A stretch of DNA of 64,000 bases from Chromohalobacter israelensis (GTDB taxonomy: Bacteria > Pseudomonadota > Gammaproteobacteria > Pseudomonadales > Halomonadaceae): NCBI GenBank assembly GCA_000761475.1, contig JQNW01000004.1:496001-560000 (forward strand), given 5' to 3'. The notes below the pieces were generated by a model that ran no database searches, was not told where the DNA came from, and saw only the letters and a list, made by a program, of their open reading frames with translations. The position numbers and the translations under genes were made by a program. Below, piece after piece: positions 1 through 9,006 of the stretch. Position 1 is the stretch's first letter; every line of letters starts with the position of its first letter.

Positions 1-448
1 CGCGATCCAGCGCGATGACCGGAAGCCCGCCCGCCATCAGGTCGAGGTAGAAGGGATCGTCCATGGCCAGGCTGCTGGCGACGATCAAGGCATCGCAGCG
101 TTGCGCACGCAGGGCGCGGGCCAGCTCGCGCTCGGTATCCGGGTCGTCGTCCGACCCGGCGATCAGCAATTGATAGCCTTGACGACGCGCCCCGTTTTCC
201 AGGCGCTTGGCCAGCCGTGCATAGCTGGTGTTTTCCAGGTCCGGCACGATGAATCCCAGCGTGCGACTCGCGCCACGTCGCAGCGCCGCCGCCTGAGCGT
301 CGATGCGGTAGTCGTACTTGGCGACCACGGCCATGACGTGAGCCACCGTCTCCGGTCGGATGCGCCGCTCGGCGGCCTGGCCGTTGATCACGTAACTGGC
401 CGTGGTGCGCGAGACGCCCGCCAGCCGAGCGATTTCTGCGAGAGTCAT
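1..448 (-). CDS. cra: Cra/FruR-type LacI-family fructose repressor, C-terminus cut by window edge
   Basis: About 149 N-terminal residues are visible; the gene runs off the left edge. The protein opens with a LacI-type helix-turn-helix (LAEIARLAGVSRTTASYVIN), followed by the start of a periplasmic-binding-like effector domain (GFIVPDLENTSYARLAKRLE). The family senses fructose 1-phosphate or fructose 1,6-bisphosphate. It is divergent from fruBKA, as is usual for this regulator in pseudomonads and halomonads, and two Cra-like operators lie between them. The ATG at 448 is preferred because an AAGGA motif sits six bases upstream; a second ATG two codons earlier (454) is too close to that motif. 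Confidence 0.9.
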   Translation of the reverse strand, partial: MTLAEIARLAGVSRTTASYVINGQAAERRIRPETVAHVMAVVAKYDYRIDAQAAALRRGASRTLGFIVPDLENTSYARLAKRLENGARRQGYQLLIAGSDDDPDTERELARALRAQRCDALIVASSLAMDDPFYLDLMAGGLPVIALDR

Positions 449-561
449 GGACATTCCTTGAGCGAGCCGGTGACACGAAGGCGCCTATTCTAGAGGCTGA
501 CGGGCAGTCTTGCCTGCCTGACCCTGCGAAGGTCTAGTGTCGTGCCGCTTGATAAATCGCG

Positions 562-575
562 ATGAACGTTTCAGC
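562..575 (-). promoter_or_regulatory. Putative Cra operator 1
   Basis: Read on the minus strand the site is GCTGAAACGTTCAT, which fits every position of the remembered E. coli Cra consensus RSTGAAWCSNTHHW. Its core TGAA-CGT-TTCA is also close to the pseudomonad Cra site. It lies 114 bases upstream of cra and 133 upstream of fruB, in the 259-base divergent intergenic region (449-707), which holds no gene. Confidence 0.7.
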
Positions 576-591
576 ATTGCTACCCAAGATA

Positions 592-607
592 GCTGACACG
601 ATTCAGC
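592..607. promoter_or_regulatory. Putative Cra operator 2
   Basis: GCTGACACGATTCAGC has 5-bp inverted arms GCTGA/TCAGC. On the minus strand its first 14 bases match the remembered Cra consensus at all but one position. Its centre is about 31 bp (three helical turns) from operator 1, which would let two Cra dimers bind the same DNA face. Confidence 0.6.
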
Positions 608-707
608 CCGTCATCCCCCAGGTTCCTGGACACGAGCCGGCGGGCGCGATCGCTGGCCTTACCCGAGGGGCGGATGGCTCCGCTCCGGCGGCATTCTGGA
701 GATCTCC

Positions 708-3584
708 ATGCTGACACTGACAAGTGACGACGTTCTGCTCGACCGGCACGCCGACGACTGGCGCGATGCCCTGGACCAGGCCGCCGAGGCGCTAGTCGAG
801 GCCGGGCGCGTGGCGTCCGGTTACCGTGACGGCCTGCACGCGCGCGAGGCGCAGTCGTCGACCTATCTCGGCAATGGCATTGCCATTCCCCACGGCACCC
901 CCGAGAGCCGCGAACACGTCAAGACGACCGGCGTGCGGGTGTTGCAGTTCCCACGTGGCATCGAGTGGCACGACGGTCAGCGGGTGACGCTGCTGGTGAC
1001 CATCGCCGCCCAGAGCGATGAGCACCTCGATATCCTGCGTCAGCTCACGCACGTGCTCGACCGCGATGGCGTGGCCGAGCGCCTGGCGGCGGCGGATAGC
1101 CGTGAAGAGGTCATTGCGCTGCTGTCCAGGGCGCCGGTCGAGGCCCGCCTGGATGCCGATACGCTGTGCCTGGGATTCCCCGCGCGTGATCGTTTCGAGC
1201 TGGCACTGGCCGCCGCGGCGCGCTTGCGCCAGGTGGGCAGCGTGGACAGCAGCTTCGTGGCCGAGGTCAATACGCTGGAGCCGGTGGCGCTGGGCCAGGG
1301 GCTGTGGCTGGTGAGCAGTGCCCGTGGCGTCGTCACGCCGGCGCTGGGCGTGGCCACGCCCGAGCAGGCATTCGTGGGTCCCAAGGGGCCGGTCAATGCG
1401 GTGTTCTGCCTGGCGGCCCAGGGCGATGCCCATCGTGGGCTGCTCGAACGCCTGGGCATCCTGCTCGACGCGGGGGATGGCGAAAGCCTGGCCGACGCCG
1501 ACGCGGCGACATTGCTGGCGCGTCTGTCGGGGGAGTCCGCCGACGCCGATACCGCACGCGCCACGGTGCTCAACGCGCATGGGCTGCATGCGCGTCCGGC
1601 CAAGCAATTGGTGCAGGTCGCTCGGCGTCAGCGCGTGCCGGTCAAGGTGCGCCTGCTGGAGGGCTCGGGCCAGGCGGTGTCGGCGGCGAGTCTCACCAAG
1701 GTCATCGGTCTGGGCGCGCGGCGCGGTCAGGTGCTGGTGTTTTCCGCCGAGGGCGAGGGGGCCGGGGAGGCGCTCGAAGCGCTCGTCGCGGCCGTCAAGG
1801 ATGGGCTCGGCGAGCATGTCACGCCACTCCAGGAAACGCCGCTCGAGTCGCCCGCCGCCGAGGACGAGCCTCTTCCCGCGCCCCTGGAAGACGATGTCGC
1901 GCATCCCGCGGTCCCCGCGTCGCCGGGGCTGGCGATCGCGCCGGTTTTCGTGATGCGTACGCCGCGTTTCGAGTACCCCGAGCGCGCCAGCGACCTGGAT
2001 GACGCGCGCCGCGGCGACAGCGACGCGCAACTGGCGCGTCTCGATGCCGCGATCGAGGAGGCCGCCGAGCAGTTGCGTGCCCTGGTACGCACTGCACAGG
2101 GGGGCGAGGTCGCCGAGATCCTGTCGATGCACGAGGAAATGCTCGACGACCCTGAGCTGCGTGAAGCGGCGCACGAATCGCTGAATACCGGCATGAGTGC
2201 CGAGGCGGCATGGTGGTCGGCCATCGATACCGCCGCCCGCGCCCAGGAGAATCTCGCCGATCGCTTGCTCGCCGAGCGTGCCGCCGACCTGCGCGATGTC
2301 GGCCGTCGCGTGCTGGGGATCCTGTGCGGCGTGCGCCTGCCCACGCCGCCGGAGACGCCCTACGTGCTGGTCACCGACGATGTCGGCCCGTCCGATGTGG
2401 CGCGGCTGGATACCAGCAAGGTGCGGGGGCTGGTCACCGCGCGCGGCGGCGCCACCTCGCACAGCGCGATTCTTGCCCGGGCACTGGGCATCCCCGCCGT
2501 GGTGGGGGCCGGCGAGCGGGTGCTGACGCTGGTCAACGATACCGAGATCATCGTCGATGGCGAGCGTGGCCGGGTGATCCCGGCGCCTTCCGCCGAGCGT
2601 CGCTCGCGTACCGAGCTGCGCTTGAAGGAGCACGAGATGCGCGAGCGCGAGGCGTATGCCGCGCGCCACGAGGAGGGCCGGACCCAGGATGGCCACCGTG
2701 TCGAGGTCGCCGCCAACCTGGGCAACACGGCCCATGCGGCGGATGCCGTCGAACGCGGCGCCGAGGGTGTGGGACTGCTGCGTACCGAATTCGTGTTCAT
2801 GGCGCATCCCGACGCCCCGGATCTGGACACCCAGATCGCCGAATATCGCCAGGCCATCGACGCGCTCGACGGGCGCCCGCTGGTGGCACGTACGCTGGAC
2901 GTGGGCGGCGACAAGCCCCTGCCGTACTGGCCGCTGCCTCAGGAAGACAATCCGTTCCTCGGCTTGCGCGGCATTCGTCTGGCCTTGACGCGTCCCGAGG
3001 TGCTCGAGACGCAGCTGCGCGCCCTGCTGACCGCCGCCGGCGATCGGCCGCTGCGCATCATGTTCCCGATGGTCAAGGACATCGCCGAGTTCCGCGCCGC
3101 TCGCGAGATCTTCGACCGCGTGCAGGCCGAGGTTCAGGCCGGCGACGTGCAACTGGGGGTGATGATCGAGATTCCTTCGTGCGCGTTGCTGGCGCCGAGC
3201 CTGGCCGCCGAGGTGGATTTCTTCTCCATCGGCACCAACGACCTGACCCAGTACACCCTGGCCATCGACCGCGGCCATGCCGAGCTGTCGGCCCAGGCCG
3301 ACGGCTTGCACCCGGCGGTGCTGGCGCTGATCCGCATGACCGTCGATGCGGCGCACGCCCAGGGCAAATGGGTGGGCGTGTGCGGCGAACTGGCCAGCGA
3401 TGCCCAGGCGGTGGCCGTCCTGGTGGGGCTGGGCGTCGACGAGCTGTCGGTGTCGGCAAGGCAGGTACCCATGGTCAAGGCGCGGCTGCGCGAGTTGACC
3501 CTCGCCACCGCGCGCCAGCACGCCGAGACCGCCTTGCGTCAGGCGACCAGCGACGCCGTGCGCGAAGCGCTGGAGGCCCTCTGA
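708..3584 (+). CDS. fruB: Fructose PTS multiphosphoryl transfer protein (EIIA-HPr-EI fusion)
   Basis: A 958-residue cytoplasmic phosphocarrier that takes phosphate from PEP and passes it to FruA. Domain order: EIIA-Fru (1 to about 145, active His62 in IPHGT); a middle region (about 150-280) that looks like a decayed EIIA without the histidine; HPr (about 283-370, His294 in GLHARPAK); Enzyme I (about 400-958, phospho-His585 in GGATSHSAI, Cys892 in GVCGELASD). The length fits the pseudomonad IIA-M-HPr-EI type rather than the shorter E. coli FruB, which lacks EI. A GGAG precedes the ATG. Its stop codon overlaps the fruK start (TGATG), so the genes are coupled. Confidence 0.95.
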   Translation: MLTLTSDDVLLDRHADDWRDALDQAAEALVEAGRVASGYRDGLHAREAQSSTYLGNGIAIPHGTPESREHVKTTGVRVLQFPRGIEWHDGQRVTLLVTIAAQSDEHLDILRQLTHVLDRDGVAERLAAADSREEVIALLSRAPVEARLDADTLCLGFPARDRFELALAAAARLRQVGSVDSSFVAEVNTLEPVALGQGLWLVSSARGVVTPALGVATPEQAFVGPKGPVNAVFCLAAQGDAHRGLLERLGILLDAGDGESLADADAATLLARLSGESADADTARATVLNAHGLHARPAKQLVQVARRQRVPVKVRLLEGSGQAVSAASLTKVIGLGARRGQVLVFSAEGEGAGEALEALVAAVKDGLGEHVTPLQETPLESPAAEDEPLPAPLEDDVAHPAVPASPGLAIAPVFVMRTPRFEYPERASDLDDARRGDSDAQLARLDAAIEEAAEQLRALVRTAQGGEVAEILSMHEEMLDDPELREAAHESLNTGMSAEAAWWSAIDTAARAQENLADRLLAERAADLRDVGRRVLGILCGVRLPTPPETPYVLVTDDVGPSDVARLDTSKVRGLVTARGGATSHSAILARALGIPAVVGAGERVLTLVNDTEIIVDGERGRVIPAPSAERRSRTELRLKEHEMREREAYAARHEEGRTQDGHRVEVAANLGNTAHAADAVERGAEGVGLLRTEFVFMAHPDAPDLDTQIAEYRQAIDALDGRPLVARTLDVGGDKPLPYWPLPQEDNPFLGLRGIRLALTRPEVLETQLRALLTAAGDRPLRIMFPMVKDIAEFRAAREIFDRVQAEVQAGDVQLGVMIEIPSCALLAPSLAAEVDFFSIGTNDLTQYTLAIDRGHAELSAQADGLHPAVLALIRMTVDAAHAQGKWVGVCGELASDAQAVAVLVGLGVDELSVSARQVPMVKARLRELTLATARQHAETALRQATSDAVREALEAL

Positions 3585-4552
3585 TGGCGCGCGTGCTGAC
3601 ATTGACCCTCAATCCCGCCCTGGACCTGGCGATTCGCCTGCCCGCGCTGACCCTGGGGGCGGTCAATCGCACCGATGCCACCCACCTCGAGGCAGCGGGC
3701 AAGGGCGTCAACGTCGCCCGGGTGCTGGTCGCGCTGGGACACGAGGTGGCGGTGACCGGCTTTCTGGGCGGCGACAACGATGGCGCTTTCGTGCGCGCCT
3801 TCGCCGACTGGGGACTGGAGGATGCCTTCCTGCGTCTGGCCGGCGACACGCGCATCAATGCCAAGGTGGCCGAAGCCCAGGGTCGCGTCACCGACATCAA
3901 CGGCCCCGGGCTCGACGTCTCGCGCGATGATCTGACGGCTTTGTACCGCGCGCTCGAGGCGCGGCTGACGGATGCCGCGACACGTCCCGACGCGGTGGTG
4001 ATTGCCGGCAGTCTTCCCCCGGGGGTGGCGCCCGACGATCTGGGCGCCTTGATTCGCTGGCTGCGTGCGCATGACCTGCCGGTCTGGGTGGACACCAGTG
4101 GCGCGGCGTTGAGCGCCGCGATCGCGGCCACGCCGAGTGCCGTCAAACCCAACGAGACGGAACTGGCCGAGTGGGCCGGCGAGCCCCTGGCGGACATGAC
4201 CGCGCGCGTCGCCGCCGCGACGCGCTTGCACGCGGCGGGCATCGAACATGCGCTGGTCTCGCTGGGAGGCGAGGGCATGCTGTGGGTGGGACCGCAAGGC
4301 AGCTGGCAGGCCACGCCGCCGCCGGTCGAGGTCGCCAGTACCGTGTGTGCCGGTGACACCCTGCTGGCAGCGATGCTACATGGTCAATTGGCGGGCTTGC
4401 CTGCCGAGGACGCGTTGCGCCTGGCGAGCGGATTGTCCGCCGAGGCGGTGCGCCATGTCGGGGTCGGCGATGTGAAGGCCTCGGACCTAGAGCAACTCCA
4501 ACAACGCACGCGCGTTCGTCGGCTCGACGACGGCGCGAGGGAGACCCTATGA
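3584..4552 (+). CDS. fruK: 1-phosphofructokinase
   Basis: 322 residues, PfkB/ribokinase family. It phosphorylates fructose 1-phosphate, the FruA product, to fructose 1,6-bisphosphate. The N-terminal TLTLNPALD and GKGVNVARVL motifs are typical of 1-PFK, and the PfkB signature with catalytic Asp is near the C-terminus (STVCAGDTLLAAML). The start overlaps the fruB stop and the stop overlaps the fruA start (ATGA), which implies tight translational coupling in a three-gene operon. The same frame is open far upstream inside fruB, but that part does not resemble the family. Confidence 0.95.
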   Translation: MARVLTLTLNPALDLAIRLPALTLGAVNRTDATHLEAAGKGVNVARVLVALGHEVAVTGFLGGDNDGAFVRAFADWGLEDAFLRLAGDTRINAKVAEAQGRVTDINGPGLDVSRDDLTALYRALEARLTDAATRPDAVVIAGSLPPGVAPDDLGALIRWLRAHDLPVWVDTSGAALSAAIAATPSAVKPNETELAEWAGEPLADMTARVAAATRLHAAGIEHALVSLGGEGMLWVGPQGSWQATPPPVEVASTVCAGDTLLAAMLHGQLAGLPAEDALRLASGLSAEAVRHVGVGDVKASDLEQLQQRTRVRRLDDGARETL

Positions 4553-6312
4553 AAGCGATCCTGATCACGGCCTGCCCGAGCGGCGTGGCCACGACGTTCC
4601 TGGCGGCTCGGCGTCTCGAGCACGCGGCCCAGCGGCGCGGCTGGCAGGTCACGGTGGAAATGCATGGTGAGCTCGAACCCCCGCAGCCTGTCTCGGACGC
4701 GGCATTGCGCGATGCCGACCTGGTGGTGGTGGCCGCCGACCATGTGCCCGATGCCGCGCGCTTCACCGACAAGCGACTGTTCCGGGCGCCGATCGCCGAG
4801 GCGCTGCCCGATCCCGATGCCTTCCTGTCGCGCGCCGAACGCGAGGCCGCTCCCTACAGTGGCGACGCGGCCGGCGCCGACACGAATGCCGCTCCCGCGG
4901 CGGGGGAGGCCCGGGGGAAGCGCATCGTGGCGGTGACGGCCTGTCCGACCGGCGTCGCGCATACCTTCATGGCCGCCGAAGCACTGGAAGACGCCGGGCG
5001 CAGCCTGGGGCATCACATGCGCGTCGAGACGCAAGGCTCGGTGGGCGCTCAGAACCAGCTGACCGAGGCGGAGATCGCCGACGCCGACGTGGTGCTGCTG
5101 GCCTGCGATATCGAAGTCGACGACGAACGCTTCGCCGGCAAGCCTATCTATCGTACGTCCACGGGCAATGCCCTCAAGAAGGCCAAGCCGACCATTGAGG
5201 AGGCGCTGGCCAATGCCGCCGTGGAGAGCCAGGCGACAGGGACCGCGAATGACGGCGGCAAGGCCAAGAGCGTCAAGGAGAAGGGCGTTTACAAGCACTT
5301 GCTGACCGGGGTGTCGTTCATGCTGCCCATGGTCGTCGCCGGCGGGTTGTGCATCGCGTTGTCGTTCGTGTTCGGCATCCAGGCCTACGAAGAAGAGGGC
5401 ACGCTGGCCGCTGCCTTGATGCAGATCGGTGGCGGAACCGCCTTTGCCTTGATGGTGCCCGTACTGGCGGGCTACATCGCCTATTCGATCGCCGATCGTC
5501 CCGGCATCGCGCCGGGCATGATCGGCGGCATGCTCGCCAGCAACATCGGTGCAGGCTTCATCGGGGGGATCCTCGCCGGCTTTCTCGCGGGGTACGCGGC
5601 GAAGGCGATCACGCGCTATCTCAAGCTGCCGGCGAGCGTGGAATCGCTCAAGCCGATCCTCATCATTCCGCTGCTGGCGAGTCTGTTGACCGGCCTGGTG
5701 ATGATCTACGTGATCGGCACGCCGGTGGCCGGTGTCCTCGATGCGCTGACCAACTTCCTCAACGGCATGGGGTCGACCAATGCCGTGCTGCTGGGGCTGT
5801 TGCTGGGCGGCATGATGTGCGTCGACATGGGCGGGCCGGTCAACAAGGCGGCGTACACCTTTGGCGTGGGCCTGCTGTCGAGCGAGACCTATGCCCCCAT
5901 GGCGGCGATCATGGCGGCGGGCATGGTGCCGCCACTGGCCATGGGGATCGCCAGCATGCTGGCCAGGCACAAGTTCGCCCAGAGTGAGCGTGAGGGCGGC
6001 AAGGCGGCCTTCGTGCTGGGGCTCTGCTTCATCACCGAAGGGGCCATTCCCTTCGCCGCCAAGGATCCACTGCGGGTGCTGCCGGTCTGTATCGTCGGCG
6101 GCGCGGTGACCGGGGCGCTGTCGATGTATTTCGGCATCCAGCTGATGGCGCCGCATGGCGGGCTGTTCGTGCTGCTGATTCCCAACGCGGTTAATCTCGC
6201 CCTGTTGTATCTGCTCTGCATCGCGGTGGGAGCGGTGATCGCCGGTGTGGCCTATGCCATTATCAAGCCGGGTGCCTCCGCCGTGCCGGTGGCGGAAGGT
6301 GCCGCGTCCTGA
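4549..6312 (+). CDS. fruA: Fructose-specific PTS enzyme IIBC
   Basis: A 587-residue inner-membrane permease. It has two tandem EIIB modules: an N-terminal copy (about 1-105, Cys9 in TACPSGVA) and a second (about 124-225, Cys132 in TACPTGVAHTFMAAEAL), which is the likely phosphorylated one. The EIIC membrane domain (about 245-587) starts at KHLLTGVSFMLPMV and has many hydrophobic segments. A duplicated IIB is normal for FruA (E. coli FruA is IIB'BC). It is the last gene of the operon and is followed by a strong terminator. Confidence 0.95.
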   Translation: MKAILITACPSGVATTFLAARRLEHAAQRRGWQVTVEMHGELEPPQPVSDAALRDADLVVVAADHVPDAARFTDKRLFRAPIAEALPDPDAFLSRAEREAAPYSGDAAGADTNAAPAAGEARGKRIVAVTACPTGVAHTFMAAEALEDAGRSLGHHMRVETQGSVGAQNQLTEAEIADADVVLLACDIEVDDERFAGKPIYRTSTGNALKKAKPTIEEALANAAVESQATGTANDGGKAKSVKEKGVYKHLLTGVSFMLPMVVAGGLCIALSFVFGIQAYEEEGTLAAALMQIGGGTAFALMVPVLAGYIAYSIADRPGIAPGMIGGMLASNIGAGFIGGILAGFLAGYAAKAITRYLKLPASVESLKPILIIPLLASLLTGLVMIYVIGTPVAGVLDALTNFLNGMGSTNAVLLGLLLGGMMCVDMGGPVNKAAYTFGVGLLSSETYAPMAAIMAAGMVPPLAMGIASMLARHKFAQSEREGGKAAFVLGLCFITEGAIPFAAKDPLRVLPVCIVGGAVTGALSMYFGIQLMAPHGGLFVLLIPNAVNLALLYLLCIAVGAVIAGVAYAIIKPGASAVPVAEGAAS

Positions 6313-6339
6313 GGCGACGGTCTCGCATCACCGATACGC

Positions 6340-6368
6340 AAGGAGCGCCCCATGGGGCGCTCCTTTTC
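6340..6368 (+). terminator. Rho-independent terminator of fruBKA
   Basis: A perfect 26-base palindrome, with AAGGAGCGCCCC on the left and its exact complement on the right, followed by TTTT. It begins 27 bases after the fruA stop. Confidence 0.9.
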
Positions 6369-6454
6369 ATTGGTGGGCGCATCGGCGAGCGATGACGGAT
6401 GCTGTGTGCCATGCCACGCGCGCAATGACGTACGGCCCTGAAGCGTGGGCCAAT

Positions 6455-6484
6455 AAAAAAGGGGCGCATCCTGGATGCGCCCCT
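6455..6484 (-). terminator. Rho-independent terminator of betT
   Basis: On the minus strand a GGGGCGCATCC / GGATGCGCCCC stem is followed by six T. It lies 37 bases past the betT stop and faces the fruA terminator across a short spacer. Confidence 0.9.
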
Positions 6485-6520
6485 GCTCGCGTCATGGCCG
6501 GAAAATGGCCCGTTTCACGG

Positions 6521-8575
6521 TCATGCCGGCGGTTGTTCGGGGCTGTCCGGCATGGTCACGTTGCCTGGTGCTTCCCGGTTCATGTGCAGGAAGTGCAGGT
6601 GACGTTCGTACTGATCGAGAATGTCCTCGATGACCTGTTCCTTGCTGTAGCCCATCAGGTCATACCCCTGGCTGCCTTCGAGAAGGTAGACCTCCAGGCG
6701 ATAGTAATAGGCATTGGCCTGCTGAGCGCGCAGTGCGAACGAGGGGGTCGCGAACCGGCGTGGCCAGATCTGATAGGTGAAGTTCTGCTCATCGCCGAGA
6801 CCGACGTTGAGAGCCAGATGCGGGTCGTCGCCGTCTTCTTCGACGACCTCGACCTCGACGCCCTGTTGGCTCAACGCCTGACTGACGTCCTGCATGGCCG
6901 GTTTGCCTACCTCATCGAGGAAGCGGCGCGCCTGCTTGCTGCCCGGAAAGCTCATGGCACGGCCCAGGCGCTGACGCCAGCCACGTGGCGTACGTTCTGC
7001 CGCGCCGGTGCGGCTGGAAAGGTGGCCGGCCAGGCTCGCGCGGTGACTGTCTTCCTTGAAGCCTTCCACTCGCAGGGCCTTGAACAGTCCCGCCATCATG
7101 AAGAACAGCACGATGGAGAACGGCAGCCCGGTGATGACCACCACGCTCTGCAGTGCCGACAAGCCGCCGGCCATCAATAGCGCCAGGGTCAGCAGGCCGA
7201 TCACGCAGGCCCAGAGGATGCGCATCCAGATCGGTGCGTCGCTGTTCACGTCCTTGAGCCTGGACGTGAAGTTGGAGAGTACCAGCGCCCCGGAGTCGCC
7301 GGAGGTCACGAAGAACACGATGGCCAGAATGGTGGTGACGATGGTCGTCAGCCCGGTCCACGGCAGTGACTCGAGGAACAGGTAAATGGAGGAGGCCGGC
7401 GTGTTCATCGCCGCATCGCCGAAGTCCGCCGCGCCGTTCATGACCATGTCGATGGCGCTGTTCCCCATGATCGACATCCACGCCATCATGAAGACCAGCG
7501 GCAGCATCAGCGTGCCGGCGACGAATTCACGAATGGTGCGGCCGCGGGAGATGCGCGCCAGGAAGAGTCCCACGAACGGCCCCCAGGCAATCCACCAGGC
7601 CCAGAAGAAGATCGTCCAGCCATTGAGCCAGGCGGTGGGCGGATCGAAGGCGTAGGTATTCATCGACAGGCTGATGAAGTCGGAGAAATAGTCGCCGACG
7701 TTGAGCACCAGCGCGTTGAGCAGAAACAGCGTCTTGCCGCTGAAGAGCACGAACAGCAGCAGCAACAGCGCCAACAGCATGTTGAACTCGGAAAGGCGGC
7801 GGATGCCCTTCTCGACCCCGGTGACGGCGGAGACGGTGGCGAAGAACACGATCATGATCACCAGCGCGGCCTGCACCAGGGTGTTCTCGGGAATCGAGAA
7901 CATGTAGTTGAGACCGAAATTGAGCTGGATGACGCCGATCCCCAGGCTGGTGGCGATGCCGAATACCGTGCCCAGAACGGCGGCGGTATCCACGGTATGG
8001 CCGATGGGACCGTGAATCTTCTTGCCGAAGATCGGATAGAGTGCGCTGCGGATGGTCAGCGGCAGATTGTGCCGATAGCTGAAGAACGCCAGCGACATCC
8101 CCACCAGGGTGTAGATGCCCCAGCCGGAAAGCCCCCAGTGCAGGAACGTCAACTGCATGGCATGACGTGCGGCTTCCACCGTGTTGCCGTCTCCCTGAGG
8201 CGGCGCCAGGAACTGCGATACCGGCTCCGCGATGCAGAAGAACAGCAGGTCGATGCCGATGCCCGCCGAGAAGAGCATGGCCGCCCATGAGGCCATGTTG
8301 AAATCGGGCGTGGAGTGATCCGGTCCCAGCTTGATCTTGCCGAAGCGTGATAGGCCGATGGCGATCACGAAGACCAGGTAGGCGACCACGGCCAGAAAGT
8401 AGTACCAGCCGAAAGAGTCGGAGATCCACCCCAGCACGGCATTGATCACGCCACTGGCCGAGTCGGTGAAGAACATCGTCCATAGCGCGAAGAGCACGAT
8501 GCCGATCGCCGAACTGAAGAAGACCACCGGATTGAGGCGATCGCGACTGACGTCGTCGGTGTGTTGTAGAGGCAT
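6521..8575 (-). CDS. betT: BCCT-family choline transporter, BetT-like
   Basis: 684 residues, close to E. coli BetT (677). It is a sodium- or proton-coupled importer for choline, the glycine betaine precursor, in the inner membrane. The N-terminus DRLNPVVFF, the motif RYNLPLTIRSALYPIFGKK-like segment, the BCCT signature tryptophans (WTIFFWAWWIAWGPFVGLFLARISRG) and ALVLNVGDYF all match BetT. A long cytoplasmic C-terminal tail (about 520-684) is typical of the osmoregulated BetT subgroup. It is a single-gene unit with its own terminator, divergent from an acyl-CoA dehydrogenase gene. Another quaternary-amine substrate cannot be excluded. Confidence 0.88.
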   Translation of the reverse strand: MPLQHTDDVSRDRLNPVVFFSSAIGIVLFALWTMFFTDSASGVINAVLGWISDSFGWYYFLAVVAYLVFVIAIGLSRFGKIKLGPDHSTPDFNMASWAAMLFSAGIGIDLLFFCIAEPVSQFLAPPQGDGNTVEAARHAMQLTFLHWGLSGWGIYTLVGMSLAFFSYRHNLPLTIRSALYPIFGKKIHGPIGHTVDTAAVLGTVFGIATSLGIGVIQLNFGLNYMFSIPENTLVQAALVIMIVFFATVSAVTGVEKGIRRLSEFNMLLALLLLLFVLFSGKTLFLLNALVLNVGDYFSDFISLSMNTYAFDPPTAWLNGWTIFFWAWWIAWGPFVGLFLARISRGRTIREFVAGTLMLPLVFMMAWMSIMGNSAIDMVMNGAADFGDAAMNTPASSIYLFLESLPWTGLTTIVTTILAIVFFVTSGDSGALVLSNFTSRLKDVNSDAPIWMRILWACVIGLLTLALLMAGGLSALQSVVVITGLPFSIVLFFMMAGLFKALRVEGFKEDSHRASLAGHLSSRTGAAERTPRGWRQRLGRAMSFPGSKQARRFLDEVGKPAMQDVSQALSQQGVEVEVVEEDGDDPHLALNVGLGDEQNFTYQIWPRRFATPSFALRAQQANAYYYRLEVYLLEGSQGYDLMGYSKEQVIEDILDQYERHLHFLHMNREAPGNVTMPDSPEQPPA

Positions 8576-8845
8576 GAGCGATCCTCGAGTTGTCGTAAGC
8601 GCGGCAGTAGCGTGACGTCATGTCACGGCACACCTTTCTTCACTATGGCCAAGTTGCGTGAAAACGCGATGTGGCCGTCGTGAGATATGCCGTCACCGTC
8701 TTGACGACGATCTCTCCAGGCGAGCGCCTTGGTAGCGGCACCCTGACCGCTGCCGAGAGGTTCGCTGCAGGCGCGACCGGAGTCGAGTCCGGGGCGCGTT
8801 GCGGGGAGACGTCGCATGCTACCGATGAAAGGTCATCGTTTTTTA

Positions 8846-8865
8846 TTGATTGACTGTTCAATCAA
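8846..8865. promoter_or_regulatory. Dyad operator between betT and acyl-CoA dehydrogenase, possibly BetI
   Basis: Eight-base inverted arms TTGATTGA and TCAATCAA are separated by four bases, in an AT-rich patch of an otherwise GC-rich intergenic region. The 431 bases between the two divergent genes (8576-9006) hold no convincing gene. The dyad resembles the TetR-type BetI operators I recall upstream of choline genes, which would fit betT 271 bases away. It lies nearer the dehydrogenase start (141 bases) and could serve that gene instead. Confidence 0.45.
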
Positions 8866-9006
8866 AATACTTTGTTATGCATCGCCTTTCAACCTCGAGC
8901 GACTATCGTCTGCGCTATCGACTTCCCTGCGGCGTTTGGCTAATGGTCGACGTCACGACATGCTTCTAGTATTCACACATACGTTTGCATGATTAACAGG
9001 TGGGCC

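Noticed and set aside
792-3602. Very long antisense open frame (936 codons) opposite fruB
   Set aside because: Shadow of a GC-rich gene in a complementary frame; composition is His/Arg/Gln-rich and nothing is recognisable, while fruB itself is certain.
4384-6156. 590-codon antisense frame opposite fruA
   Set aside because: His/Gln/Arg-rich shadow of the fruA membrane gene.
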